Shown: positions 17,043-25,810 of the stretch, in pieces
Position numbering within the stretch: the first letter of the stretch is position 1
Layout of the letters: each line of letters starts with the position of its first letter
Assembly (NCBI GenBank): GCA_041390625.1
Contig: JAWKPM010000002.1
Coordinates: 124,001-188,000, forward strand
DNA length: 64,000 nt
Source of the DNA: RBC038 sp041390625
GTDB taxonomy: Bacteria > Chloroflexota > Dehalococcoidia > UBA2979
Reading direction: 5' to 3'
Program-made: the position numbers and the translations under genes
Notes under the pieces: generated by a model
The model's input: the letters and a program-made list of their open reading frames with translations, nothing else
The model's database searches: none
What the model was told of the DNA's origin: nothing

Positions 17043-17581
17043 TGGAGTCCCTCGGCATCATCGCCGGCTTCTGGATCCTCTCGGGCGTGACCGTCGGTGC
17101 CTCGCTCGCGGTCTTCGCGGTCCGCAATCTGCTGCACGCCGTCGTCTTCCTCATCCTCGCCTTCGTGGGCATGGCCGGGCTCTTCATCACCCTGTCGGCG
17201 GACTTCCTCGCCGTCGCGCAGTTGCTGATCTACGCCGGTGCCATCTCGGTGCTGCTCGTCTTCGCCGTGATGCTCACGCCGATGGCGAACCGCGACAACG
17301 CGAACTCGCTCTACATGCTGCCCGGCGGCGCATTCGCCCTCGCCTTCGCCACCATCGTCGCGTTCGTCGCCATCGAGGTGGACTGGAGCCAGCTCCGAGG
17401 CGACGCCCTGAACGGCCGCAACTTCTCGACGACCGTCGGCGACGTCGGCCAGGCCCTCCTCGGCCCGCACGTCCTCGCTTTCGAGATCGCCTCGGTGCTG
17501 CTGCTCGCCGCCCTCGTCGGCGCCATCGTGCTGGTGCACGAGGACGAGCGCGCACCCGAGGACCGAGGGGAGGCAGCGTGA
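17042..17581 (+). CDS. nuoJ: NADH-quinone oxidoreductase subunit J
   Basis: A 179-residue membrane subunit with five hydrophobic helices. The diagnostic third helix region, FLAVAQLLIYAGAISVLLVF, contains the pi-bulge Tyr-Ala-Gly segment of this family. The start overlaps the nuoH stop (TGATG) and the end overlaps nuoK by four bases. The C-terminal tail is charged and cytoplasmic. Confidence 0.94.
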   Translation: MESLGIIAGFWILSGVTVGASLAVFAVRNLLHAVVFLILAFVGMAGLFITLSADFLAVAQLLIYAGAISVLLVFAVMLTPMANRDNANSLYMLPGGAFALAFATIVAFVAIEVDWSQLRGDALNGRNFSTTVGDVGQALLGPHVLAFEIASVLLLAALVGAIVLVHEDERAPEDRGEAA

Positions 17582-17940
17582 ACCTCGCCAGTTCGCCCCT
17601 CGCCACCATCGATGGCCTGAGCGTGACGCTCGAGCACTACCTCGTCGTCTCCGGCGTGGTGTTCGCGATTGGCATCGCGATCGCCCTCTCGAAGCGCAAC
17701 GCCATCGCCGTCCTCATGGGCGTCGAGTTGATGCTGAACGCGGTGAACCTGACGTTCGTGGCGTTCACCCGCTTCTCCCAGAACGCCGACAACGCGTCAG
17801 TCCTCGCCGGACACGTCTTCGTTGTCTTCGTCCTCACCGTCGCGGCCGCCGAGGCCGCCGTAGCGCTCGCGATGGCCGTCCTCGTCTACCGCCGCCGCGA
17901 GACCGTCGACCTCGACCGCCTGAACCTGTTGCGCTGGTAA
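17578..17940 (+). CDS. nuoK: NADH-quinone oxidoreductase subunit K
   Basis: A small MrpC-like membrane subunit with three helices. The conserved acidic residue used in proton transfer lies in GVELMLNAVNLTF, and a second Glu follows in TVAAAEAAVALA. The protein has 120 residues, about 20 more than usual at the N-terminus. GTG is used as start, overlapping the nuoJ stop. A 13-base gap precedes the unusual small gene that follows. Confidence 0.94.
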   Translation: MNLASSPLATIDGLSVTLEHYLVVSGVVFAIGIAIALSKRNAIAVLMGVELMLNAVNLTFVAFTRFSQNADNASVLAGHVFVVFVLTVAAAEAAVALAMAVLVYRRRETVDLDRLNLLRW

Positions 17941-17953
17941 GGGGCGAACGAGG

Positions 17954-18142
17954 ATGTGGACCAAGTTCATGGACGTCCCCAACGGCTACGCCGCCGAGGT
18001 CTGGCGCGAGCTCTTCCGCGCCGAGGCCGTCTCCGTCCAGGTCGTCCCGCCCATCGAGGTGGGCTCGATGCAGACCGCCCGCGAGATCTGGGTGCCCAAC
18101 GGCAAGACCCACGTCGCCCGCGAAGTGCTGAACAAGATCTAG
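17954..18142 (+). CDS. Small DUF2007-like protein inside the nuo operon
   Basis: A 62-residue soluble protein starting MWTKFMDVPNGYAAEV and ending TREIW-like strand plus VAREVLNKI. The order helix (EVWRELFRAEAV), strand (VQVVPP), strand (REIWVP) and terminal helix resembles DUF2007-type small signal-transducing proteins. Its start has a GAACGAGG ribosome site, and both flanking gaps are under 15 bases, so it is in the nuo transcript. It has no complex I homologue that I recognise. It could be an assembly factor, an accessory subunit or a regulator; its position is the main clue. Confidence 0.72.
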   Translation: MWTKFMDVPNGYAAEVWRELFRAEAVSVQVVPPIEVGSMQTAREIWVPNGKTHVAREVLNKI

Positions 18143-18148
18143 GGGCCC

Positions 18149-20095
18149 ATGCCGGAGATTCCTGAAGCCGCCGTCTGGGCGATCTACTTCTCGCCGGTCA
18201 CCTCGTTCGTGGTGATCTCGGCCTTCCTGCGCAAGCAGCCGCTCCGCGCCGGCCAGCTCACCATTGCCGCCGTCGGCCTCTCGTGGCTCCTCGGCCTCTG
18301 GGCGCTCACCAGCTCCCTCGATGTCGATGGCGCGGCGCTCGACTTCCACCCGCACCTGTGGGCGCACATCTTCGACTTCGAGGTCTCGTTCGGCGTCACA
18401 CTCGACGGCCTGTCATCGATGATGGTCGTCGTCGTCACGAGCATCTCGCTGCTCGTGCAGATCTACTCGACCGGGTACATGCACGGCGACACGGGCTACG
18501 CCCGCTACTACGCCTACATGTCGCTCTTCACCGCGGCGATGCTCGGCCTCGTGCTCGCCTCCAGCCTCCTCCAGCTCTTCATCCACTGGGAGATGGTGGG
18601 CGTCTCGTCCTACCTGCTCATCGGCTTCTGGTTCCACCGCCCGTCGGCCGCAGCTGCTGCGAAGAAGGCGTTCATCGTCACCCGCTTTGGCGACTTCGGC
18701 TTCATGCTCGCGGTCATCCTCGCCTGGACGAAGACCGGCGTGTTCGACATCCACGAGCTGAACGAGCTGGCCGAGCTTGGTGAGATCTCGGGCGCCGTCC
18801 TCTCCGGCATGACCCTCGGGATGTTGATGGGCGTCATCGGCAAGTCCGCCCAGTTCCCGCTACACATCTGGCTGCCGGACGCCATGGAGGGCCCGACCCC
18901 GGTTTCCGCCCTCATCCACGCTGCCACGATGGTCGTCGCCGGCGTCTACCTCATCTCGAGGTTCTTCCCGACCTTCCACGCTGCTCCCGACGGCGTCCTC
19001 ACGACGGTCGCCTACGTCGGTGGATTCACCGCCATCTTCGCCGCCTCGATCGGCATGGTGGTCACCGATGTCAAACGTGTGCTCGCCTACTCGACGATCT
19101 CGCAGCTGGGCTACATGGTGATGGCGTTGGGCCTCGGCGGGTACGTGGCCGCGGTGTTCCACCTGTTCACGCACGCCTTCTTCAAGGCCCTGCTCTTCCT
19201 CGGCTCCGGCTCGGTGAACCACGCCACGAACACCTTCGACATGCGGCTCATGGGCGGCCTGCGCAAATCGATGCCGATCACGTTCTGGACGTTCATCGTC
19301 GGCTCGCTCGCCCTGTCGGGTGTCTTCCCCTTCGCCGGCTTCTGGTCGAAGGACGAGATCCTGATCGACGCCTGGAACGAGGACAAGATCCTCTGGGTCG
19401 TGGGCACGCTCGTCGCGGGCATGACCGCCTTCTACATGTTCCGCGCCATCTTCATGACCTTCTTCGGCGAGTATCGAGGCGGGGCCGAGCCCGAGCCGGG
19501 CCACGGCTCATCCGAGGGTGCACACCACGGCCCCCACGAGTCGCCTCCATCGATGTGGGTGCCGCTCGCCATCCTTGCCGTGCCGGCCACGATCATCGGG
19601 TTCGTCAACGTCGGCGGCGACTTCGGCACCTGGGTCGAAGGCGCGCTTCCCGAGGCACTGCACCACGGCAAGCCGGCCACCGAGGCGGTCGTGCTCGTGA
19701 CCTCGACCGGCATGGCCCTCGGTGGCATCGCGCTCGCCGCTGCCATCTACTGGGCCGGCGTCGTCAGCCCGGAGGCGCTGCGGCAGCGCTTCGGCCCCGT
19801 CCATCGAGTCATCGACAACAAGTACTACATGGACACGATCGCCGAGGACTACATCGTCCGCGGCTTCCTCATCCGAGGCTTCGGCCGCGTCCTTCAGCTC
19901 TTCGACACGTACGTCGTCGATGGCGTGGTGAACGGCATCGCGTTTGCGACCCGGACTGCCGGGGACATCCTGCGCCGGTCGGAGTCCGGTCAGCCGCAGG
20001 CGTACACCTCTGCGATCTTCCTCGGCGTCGTCGTTGCCGCCGGGGCACTGTTTGTCCTCGCCGGTGACGCGCTCGAGATCCTGGGGCTGCAGTAA
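18149..20095 (+). CDS. nuoL: NADH-quinone oxidoreductase subunit L
   Basis: The distal antiporter-like pumping subunit, 648 residues with about 16 helices. The proton-channel acidic residue is in LFIHWEMVGVSSYLLIGFW near residue 150, followed by KSAQFPLHIWLPDAMEGPTP near residue 232 and a lysine-bearing SKDEI segment later. A His-rich loop (EGAHHGPHES) lies between late helices. The lateral helix region at the C-terminus is present. The stop TAA overlaps the nuoM ATG. Confidence 0.96.
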   Translation: MPEIPEAAVWAIYFSPVTSFVVISAFLRKQPLRAGQLTIAAVGLSWLLGLWALTSSLDVDGAALDFHPHLWAHIFDFEVSFGVTLDGLSSMMVVVVTSISLLVQIYSTGYMHGDTGYARYYAYMSLFTAAMLGLVLASSLLQLFIHWEMVGVSSYLLIGFWFHRPSAAAAAKKAFIVTRFGDFGFMLAVILAWTKTGVFDIHELNELAELGEISGAVLSGMTLGMLMGVIGKSAQFPLHIWLPDAMEGPTPVSALIHAATMVVAGVYLISRFFPTFHAAPDGVLTTVAYVGGFTAIFAASIGMVVTDVKRVLAYSTISQLGYMVMALGLGGYVAAVFHLFTHAFFKALLFLGSGSVNHATNTFDMRLMGGLRKSMPITFWTFIVGSLALSGVFPFAGFWSKDEILIDAWNEDKILWVVGTLVAGMTAFYMFRAIFMTFFGEYRGGAEPEPGHGSSEGAHHGPHESPPSMWVPLAILAVPATIIGFVNVGGDFGTWVEGALPEALHHGKPATEAVVLVTSTGMALGGIALAAAIYWAGVVSPEALRQRFGPVHRVIDNKYYMDTIAEDYIVRGFLIRGFGRVLQLFDTYVVDGVVNGIAFATRTAGDILRRSESGQPQAYTSAIFLGVVVAAGALFVLAGDALEILGLQ

Positions 20096-21567
20096 TGCTG
20101 ACGACGTTCCTGCTCCTCCCGGCCGTCGGCGCCGCCATCCTCCTGCTCCTGCCCGAGGACGAGCGCATCAAGCCGAGGCAGATCGCGCTGATCTTCTCCG
20201 GCCTCGCCTTCGCCGTCTCGATCGCCGTGTTTGTGATGTTCGATACGTCCGTCGAGGGCTACCAGTTCGTCGACCGCTTCGAGTGGATCAAGGCCGGCGA
20301 CGTCGGCTTCTCCGTCCAGTACGTCCTCGGTGTCGACGGCCTGTCCGCGCCGATGGTGCTGCTGACCGGGTTGCTGTCCGTGGCCTCGGTGCTCGTCTCC
20401 TGGAACGTGGAACTGCGGCCGCGCCAGTACTTCGCGATGCTCCTCCTGCTGGAGACCGCCGTCGCCGGCGTATTCATGTCGCTCGACCTCATCCAGTTCT
20501 TCTTCTTCTGGGAGCTCGAGCTGCTGCCGATGTACCTCCTGATCTCGATCTGGGGGTCCGGCCGCAAGGAATACTCGGCGATGAAGTTCCTGCTCTACAC
20601 CATCGCCGGCTCGGCGCTCATGGTGGTGGGCTTCCTCCTCGTTGGTCTCTCGGCCGGCACCTTCGACATCGAGGCGCTGACCGCCTCGCCGCCCGCCGAC
20701 ATGCTGATCCCCGCCGGCGCCGTCTTCTGGCTCATCATGGCCGCCTTCCTCGTGAAGCTGCCGGTCTTCCCCGTGCACACGTGGCTGCCCGACGCCCACA
20801 CCGACGCGCCGACCGCGGTCTCCGTGATGCTCGCTGGTGTGCTCCTGAAGATGGGCGGCTACGGCATGCTGCGCATCGCCGTGCCGCTGCTGCCGCAGCA
20901 GGCCCAGGACTTCAAGGTGCTGCTCGCCGCGATCGCCGGCTTCTCGGTCATCTACGGTGCGGTGCTCACGCTGCAGCAGAAGGACCTCAAGCGCCTCGTG
21001 GCGTACTCGTCCGTGTCGCACATGGGCTACGTGCTGCTCGGCGTCGCGGCCCTCGAGTCCGTCTCGATGTCCGGCGCGGCGCTCCAGATGTTCACCCACG
21101 GCACGATCACCGGCCTCCTCTTCATCATGGTGGGCCTGGTCTACGACCGCGCTCACACGAGGCAGATCGCGGACCTCTCCGGCCTCATGCACCACATGCC
21201 GCTCATCGGCGTGGTGATGCTGCTCGCCGGCCTCGCGTCGCTCGGCCTCCCGACGATGTCAGGCTTCGTCGCCGAGCTCACGGTGTTCATCGGCTCGCTG
21301 CAGGTGCATCCCGCGGCGACCATCGCCGCCGTCTTCGGCGTCGTGCTCGCCGCCGGCTACATCCTCTGGATGGTCGAGCGCGTCTTCGTCGGCCCGCCCT
21401 CCGAGCGCTGGGCCCACCTGCCTGACGCCACCGAGTGGTGGGAGCGCACCGCCATGGCCGGCATGCTCGTCGCGATCTTCGGCGTCGGCCTCTACCCGCA
21501 GGTGCTGATGCGTGTCGTCGAGAGTGGCATCGAGCCCATCGCTGCGATCGTGGGAGCCGCCGGATGA
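20095..21567 (+). CDS. nuoM: NADH-quinone oxidoreductase subunit M
   Basis: Second antiporter-like subunit, 490 residues and about 14 helices. FFFWELELLPMYLLI contains the key Glu, and LPVFPVHTWLPDAHTDAPTA is the discontinuous-helix signature. Trailing helices keep a conserved Lys pattern. It shares one base with nuoL and four with nuoN, indicating strict cotranslation of the three pumping subunits. Confidence 0.96.
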   Translation: MLTTFLLLPAVGAAILLLLPEDERIKPRQIALIFSGLAFAVSIAVFVMFDTSVEGYQFVDRFEWIKAGDVGFSVQYVLGVDGLSAPMVLLTGLLSVASVLVSWNVELRPRQYFAMLLLLETAVAGVFMSLDLIQFFFFWELELLPMYLLISIWGSGRKEYSAMKFLLYTIAGSALMVVGFLLVGLSAGTFDIEALTASPPADMLIPAGAVFWLIMAAFLVKLPVFPVHTWLPDAHTDAPTAVSVMLAGVLLKMGGYGMLRIAVPLLPQQAQDFKVLLAAIAGFSVIYGAVLTLQQKDLKRLVAYSSVSHMGYVLLGVAALESVSMSGAALQMFTHGTITGLLFIMVGLVYDRAHTRQIADLSGLMHHMPLIGVVMLLAGLASLGLPTMSGFVAELTVFIGSLQVHPAATIAAVFGVVLAAGYILWMVERVFVGPPSERWAHLPDATEWWERTAMAGMLVAIFGVGLYPQVLMRVVESGIEPIAAIVGAAG

Positions 21568-23024
21568 GCACCTGGGACAGCATCCACCTCATCGGCCCCG
21601 CGCTGACGCTGTACATCGGCGCCGGCGTCGTCCTCCTCGCGGACACCGTCAATCGAGGCGCGCCGGCCCGCCAGATCACCCTCCTCGCGATCGGGATCGC
21701 CGCCCTGTACGCCGTCTGGCACGCGATGACCGGCTCCGACTCGACCGCCTTCAGTGGCGTCGTGATCATGGACAAGTTCGCGCTGTTCTTCGCCTTCCTC
21801 CTCGTGACCGTCGCCGCGGCCGTCGTCATCGCCGCCGGGGAGTGGGCAGCGAGGCTCGAGCAAGCCGGCGAGTTCTACGCGCTCCTGCTCACCTCGACCG
21901 CCTCGATGGTGCTGCTGGCGCAGGGCTACGACCTCATCCTCATCTTCGTCGCCCTCGAGACGACGTCGGTCGCGCAGTTCATCCTGGCCGGCATCGGCCG
22001 CGACGGGCGCTCATCCGAGGCCGGTCTGAAGTACCTGCTGACCGGTGCGGTCTCGGCCGCCGTGCTGCTCTACGGCTTCGCGTTCCTGTTCGGCCTCTCG
22101 GGCACGACCTCCCTCGAGGGCATTGGCGCCTACGTGCAGTCCGGCCCCGAGGACGCGCGCCTCGCGCTGCTCTTGGCCTTCGTGCTGATGGCCGCCGGCT
22201 TCGGCTTCAAGATGGCGATCGTGCCCTTCCACGCCTGGGTGCCGGACGTCTACCAGGGCGCGCCGACGGTCGTGACCTCGTTCCTCTCCGTCGCCTCGAA
22301 GGCGGCCGGCTTCGCCATCGTGCTCCGCGTCTTCTACGTTGGCCTCGGCGGCTCGGATACGTTCATCTCGCAGGACTGGGCTGTCCTCTTCGGCGTGTTC
22401 GCCGCCGTCTCGATGACGTTCGGGAACGTCGCCGCTATCCTCCAGACCGATGTGAAGCGCCTGCTCGGCTACTCGTCGATCGCGCAGGCCGGCAACATCG
22501 CCGTCGGCCTCGCCGCCGTCGCCGCGGGTAGCACGACGGGGCCTTCGGGTGTGCTGTTCTTCCTCGGCACCTACGCCGCGACGAACCTCGGCGCGTTCAT
22601 CGCCATCATCGCCATCTCACAGCGCATCGGCTCCGATGACATCAAGGACTACGCGGGCCTGATGCGTCGTTCGCCGTGGCTCGCCGGCATCCTCACGCTG
22701 TGCCTCCTCTCGCTCACGGGCATCCCGCCCACCGCGGGCTTCCTCGCGAAGATCTACATCTTCAACAGCGCGATTCAGACCGGCGAGAACTGGCTCGTGG
22801 CCGTCGTGGTGGTCGCCGTCTTCAACACGGCCATCTCCGCCTACTACTACCTGCGCTGGGCGCGCACGATGGTCATGGACGAGCCCGCCGATGCCTCGGG
22901 CGTCCGCGTGACGGCGCCGATCCAGGGCTTGCTCGCGCTCGCGGCGGTCGGTGTGCTGTTCTTCGGCCTCGTGCCCACACCGCTCATCGACGCCGCTCAG
23001 CGCGCCGCCGGCGCCCTCCAGTAG
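21564..23024 (+). CDS. nuoN: NADH-quinone oxidoreductase subunit N
   Basis: Third antiporter-like subunit, 486 residues. The ALETTSVAQFIL segment carries the conserved Glu. KMAIVPFHAWVPDVYQGAPT is the PFHxWxPDxYxGxP signature of NuoN. An open frame extends upstream, but the ATG at 21564 overlaps nuoM by four bases and gives a typical start. This is the last gene of the operon; ybeY follows after a 48-base gap with its own promoter-like site. Confidence 0.95.
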   Translation: MSTWDSIHLIGPALTLYIGAGVVLLADTVNRGAPARQITLLAIGIAALYAVWHAMTGSDSTAFSGVVIMDKFALFFAFLLVTVAAAVVIAAGEWAARLEQAGEFYALLLTSTASMVLLAQGYDLILIFVALETTSVAQFILAGIGRDGRSSEAGLKYLLTGAVSAAVLLYGFAFLFGLSGTTSLEGIGAYVQSGPEDARLALLLAFVLMAAGFGFKMAIVPFHAWVPDVYQGAPTVVTSFLSVASKAAGFAIVLRVFYVGLGGSDTFISQDWAVLFGVFAAVSMTFGNVAAILQTDVKRLLGYSSIAQAGNIAVGLAAVAAGSTTGPSGVLFFLGTYAATNLGAFIAIIAISQRIGSDDIKDYAGLMRRSPWLAGILTLCLLSLTGIPPTAGFLAKIYIFNSAIQTGENWLVAVVVVAVFNTAISAYYYLRWARTMVMDEPADASGVRVTAPIQGLLALAAVGVLFFGLVPTPLIDAAQRAAGALQ

Positions 23025-23072
23025 CCTTCAGCCGCGGTCGCTTCATCGAGGTTGCGCGCCGCGCTAACCTCG

Positions 23073-23597
23073 ATGCGTGAGCAACCCATCGTGAGCTACG
23101 AAGTCCTGATCGAGCTCGAGCCGGCCGAGGCCGGCGACGTCGCTGCCGATGTCGTCGATGCCCTGCACGCCGTGTGCATCGACCTCCTCGCCGCCGAGGA
23201 CGCCGACCCCGCGACCGAGCTCACCATCGTCCTCAGTGGCGACCACCGCCTGCAGGCCTTGAACCGCGAGCATCGAGGCGTGGATTCGGCCACCGACGTG
23301 CTCTCGTTCCCGGCCGACGAGGGTGAGCCAATGCCCGGCGTCATCCTCGAGGACGAGACGATGCGTACGCACTACCTCGGCGACATCGCCATCTCCGTGC
23401 CGACCGCACAACGCCAGGCGACCGAGGCCGGACTCTCCCTCGAGGACGAGCTCAGCCACCTCGTGATCCACGGGCTCCTCCACCTGCTCGGCTACGACCA
23501 CGAGACCGACGAGGAAGAGGCCGCGATGCGCGCCCTCGAGGAAGCCGTCCTCGGTACGCAGATCCACGCCTCGGGCGCCCACTCCCACGAAGCCTAG
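23073..23597 (+). CDS. ybeY: Endoribonuclease YbeY
   Basis: YbeY is a zinc-dependent RNase needed for 16S rRNA 3'-end maturation and ribosome quality control. The signature HGLLHLLGYDHE (three zinc-ligand His) is near residue 138. The length is 174 residues. The ATG at 23073 lies in ACCTCGATG; a TAACCT box ends two bases before it, so the true start could instead be the in-frame GTG at 23091. The gene is convergent with the lipoprotein gene that follows. Confidence 0.92.
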   Translation: MREQPIVSYEVLIELEPAEAGDVAADVVDALHAVCIDLLAAEDADPATELTIVLSGDHRLQALNREHRGVDSATDVLSFPADEGEPMPGVILEDETMRTHYLGDIAISVPTAQRQATEAGLSLEDELSHLVIHGLLHLLGYDHETDEEEAAMRALEEAVLGTQIHASGAHSHEA

Positions 23598-23607
23598 GGT
23601 CGAGGCG

Positions 23608-24087
23608 CTATCGAGCGTCCGGTTCGGGCAGTGAGGCGAGCGCGTCGCCCACGATGACGCCCGTGGCGACCGAGCCCTCGTCCCGAGGATCGAGGGCGAC
23701 GACGATGTTCTCGCGACGCGCGACCCACATCTCACCGTCGAAGCACCCGAGGTAACGCTCGAGCCCGTCGTCGTTCACGCTGCCTGGGACGGGACCGTTC
23801 GAGTCCCACACCTGCGCGGCGCCCGCGCTCGACTCATACACCCACAACGCGAGCGATGCCTGGCTGCCCTCGTAGCGCACGGGGCCCGCCGGCGTGTGGT
23901 TCCAGCATTCGGTCTCCGAGCCCGCCATCGAGTACGAGAGTCCCCGTTGTTCGAGGACGCCCAGCACGTCCTCCGCGGTGTAGGGCCCCGGATCGTTCGC
24001 CGTCTGGTCCTCGTCGGCGCATGCACCGCCCGCGACCGCCACGGCGACGAGCCCGAGAACGAGGACGATGCTTCGCAACCGGATCAT
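23608..24087 (-). CDS. Putative lipoprotein, function unknown
   Basis: A 159-residue exported protein. MIRLRSIVLVLGLVAVAVAG is a signal peptide, followed at once by GAC as a weak lipobox, so Cys would be the lipidated residue. The mature part has a few aromatic beta-like segments (ALWVYES, EMWVARRENIVVAL) and three Cys. I do not recognise a family. The frame continues upstream, but the ATG at 24087 is right for a signal peptide and lies seven bases downstream of a TAGACT box, suggesting a leaderless transcript. It is convergent with ybeY. Confidence 0.65.
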   Translation of the reverse strand: MIRLRSIVLVLGLVAVAVAGGACADEDQTANDPGPYTAEDVLGVLEQRGLSYSMAGSETECWNHTPAGPVRYEGSQASLALWVYESSAGAAQVWDSNGPVPGSVNDDGLERYLGCFDGEMWVARRENIVVALDPRDEGSVATGVIVGDALASLPEPDAR

Positions 24088-24131
24088 GGCCGCGAGTCTA
24101 GTGCCCGTGGCGATCATCGACGCGGCGGCGC

Positions 24132-24137
24132 TACCCT
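24132..24137 (+). promoter_or_regulatory. -10 element giving a leaderless start
   Basis: TACCCT, six bases before the ATG at 24144, with a TGGCGA box 18 bases upstream. Transcription from it should begin at or next to the start codon; there is no ribosome site. Confidence 0.45.
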
Positions 24138-24143
24138 GCGCGC

Positions 24144-24890
24144 ATGACGATGCAGCAGTCCTACGAGGTGATCGGCCACGGCTACGCGACGCGTCGCCGC
24201 CCCGACCCGCGCATCGAAGCCGCAATCGTCGCGGCGCTCGGCGACGCCCGCACCGTCCTCAACGTCGGCGCCGGCACGGGCTCCTACGAGCCTCGCGACC
24301 GCGAGGTCGTCGCCGTCGAGCCCTCGAGGGTGATGCTCGGCCAGCGCCCCGAAGGCACCCCCGCCGTCCGAGGCGTCGCCGAAGCGCTGCCCTTCGCCAA
24401 CAACTCCTTCGACGCCGCGATGGCCGTGCTCACGATCCACCACTGGACCGACTGGCGTCGCGGCCTCGCCGAGATGCGGCGCGTCAGCCGCGGCCCCGTT
24501 GCCGTGCTGACGCACGATGTCGACCAGGCGCCGGCGTTCTGGCTGATGGACTACTTCCCGGCCATCGTCGAGCACGACCGCGTCCGCATGCCGCCCGTCG
24601 CCGACGTCTGTGCCGCCCTCGAGGGCGAGGCCGGCCCGGTCGAGGTGCCGTGCGACTGTACCGATGGCTTCCTCGGCGCCTTCTGGCGCGATCCAGCGCG
24701 CTATCTCGATCCGGGCGCGCGATCAGCGATCTCGGCCTTCGCGCTGCTCCCACCCGAGGACCTCCATCGAGGTCTCCATCACCTCGCCCAGGACCTGCGA
24801 GGCGGCGCGTGGCACGAACGCCATGGCGAGCTGCTCGCGCGAGACTCCCTCGACGTCGGCTACCGCCTCGTCGTCTCGCGCCCGCGCTAG
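24144..24890 (+). CDS. SAM-dependent methyltransferase (class I)
   Basis: A 248-residue Rossmann methyltransferase. Motif I reads VLNVGAGTGSYE near residue 37 and motif II ends in VAVEPS. Motif IV-like FDAAMAVLTIHHWTDW follows near residue 91, typical of UbiE/COQ5-like small-molecule methyltransferases. The target is unknown. The start is an ATG directly preceded by a -10-like TACCCT and no Shine-Dalgarno sequence. It ends before a strong hairpin shared with the convergent FmdB-like gene. Confidence 0.86.
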   Translation: MTMQQSYEVIGHGYATRRRPDPRIEAAIVAALGDARTVLNVGAGTGSYEPRDREVVAVEPSRVMLGQRPEGTPAVRGVAEALPFANNSFDAAMAVLTIHHWTDWRRGLAEMRRVSRGPVAVLTHDVDQAPAFWLMDYFPAIVEHDRVRMPPVADVCAALEGEAGPVEVPCDCTDGFLGAFWRDPARYLDPGARSAISAFALLPPEDLHRGLHHLAQDLRGGAWHERHGELLARDSLDVGYRLVVSRPR

Positions 24891-24915
24891 CGCGTCCCGA
24901 GGCCCGAACATGCAA

Positions 24916-24937
24916 CGAGGCGGGTCGCCCCGCCTCG
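24916..24937. terminator. Bidirectional hairpin terminator
   Basis: A perfect nine-base stem CGAGGCGGG / CCCGCCTCG with a TCGC loop between the convergent methyltransferase and FmdB-like genes. It is preceded by TGCAA, matching the GCAA-CGAGGCGG form of the hairpin at 8350. Confidence 0.75.
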
Positions 24938-24974
24938 GTTCGATGCTGCCGCCGCGCCCTCGATGGGCGCCGGG

Positions 24975-25532
24975 TTACTCGCTCTTGCGACTGCGCCGCG
25001 CCGCCGGCGTCGAACCGCCGCGCTTGTGCTGGCCGGACCGCGTGCGGGGGGTGACGTCCTTGTTCGCCGCGGTCTTGAGCTTCTTCTTGATCTGAGCCGT
25101 GTTGACCTTCTTCTGGACGTAGTCCTGGCTCTCCTGGCTCAGACGCGCGTCCGCCTCGGGTACCCGGCCCGACTCGATCTGGTTCATCGTCTGCTCGTAG
25201 AGGTAGGCCTGGCGCCACTCTTCCTTGTCGTCGTCCTCGGATGTCGCCACACCCTGGCGTGCCCATGGGTACGTGAGTCCGAGTCCTTCGACCATGCCGC
25301 CGCCGGTCTCCGGCTTGTCGGAGAGCCCCTGCGAGGTCCAGTACTTGCCCGTGTCGGGGATGCGACGAGGCAGCCCCTCGCGGTACACGTAGGCCGCAAA
25401 CTCGGTCGTCATGATGCGCCGCGAATCGGCGTCGCACGCCGGGCACGGCTGCGGGTTGGAGGCCTCGCGAGCCGGGCGCAGCAACTCGAACGCGCCCTGG
25501 CACTCGTCGCAGAAGTACTCGTAAACCGGCAT
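24975..25532 (-). CDS. FmdB-family zinc-ribbon protein with basic tail
   Basis: The N-terminus MPVYEYFCDECQGAFE is the FmdB zinc ribbon, with the second Cys pair CPAC near residue 33. FmdB-type proteins are small putative regulators first named from an amidase operon. This one is 185 residues, about twice the usual length. After residue 90 it has an acidic linker (EDDDKEEW), and its last 45 residues are rich in Lys, Arg and Ser, like a nucleic-acid-binding tail. A GAGGAGGGG ribosome site precedes the ATG, and a TATACACT -10-like sequence lies about 25 bases upstream. Confidence 0.8.
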   Translation of the reverse strand: MPVYEYFCDECQGAFELLRPAREASNPQPCPACDADSRRIMTTEFAAYVYREGLPRRIPDTGKYWTSQGLSDKPETGGGMVEGLGLTYPWARQGVATSEDDDKEEWRQAYLYEQTMNQIESGRVPEADARLSQESQDYVQKKVNTAQIKKKLKTAANKDVTPRTRSGQHKRGGSTPAARRSRKSE

Positions 25533-25810
25533 ACACCCCTCCTCGGATCACCGTCAGTGTATAGAACGACGCCACTCGAGGCGACGGATCGTTGTATGAG
25601 CCGCTGTGAATCTCTCGAAGTTGGGCTCCGCCGGGAGTTCGTCACGCGCAGGCAGCCGCCGGCCCCGATCCTGTAAGTCGATTGAAACCGCCCTCCCCCG
25701 ACGATCGTGGCACACCACCGCTCCGGCCGATGACATGCACCACACCGCAGTGGGTTGGCGGGTCCGCCGACCGAGGCTGCGCATCGACGGCTTGGAGGCC
25801 TCACGTCCTG
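25533..25810. other. Divergent spacer between FmdB-like and SDR genes
   Basis: 278 bases with no supported gene. It holds the leftward promoter of the FmdB-like gene (TATACA at 25558-25563 on the minus strand) and an ATACAC / GTGTAT inverted repeat (25531-25536, 25557-25562) that brackets its leader. No clear rightward promoter is visible. Confidence 0.4.
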
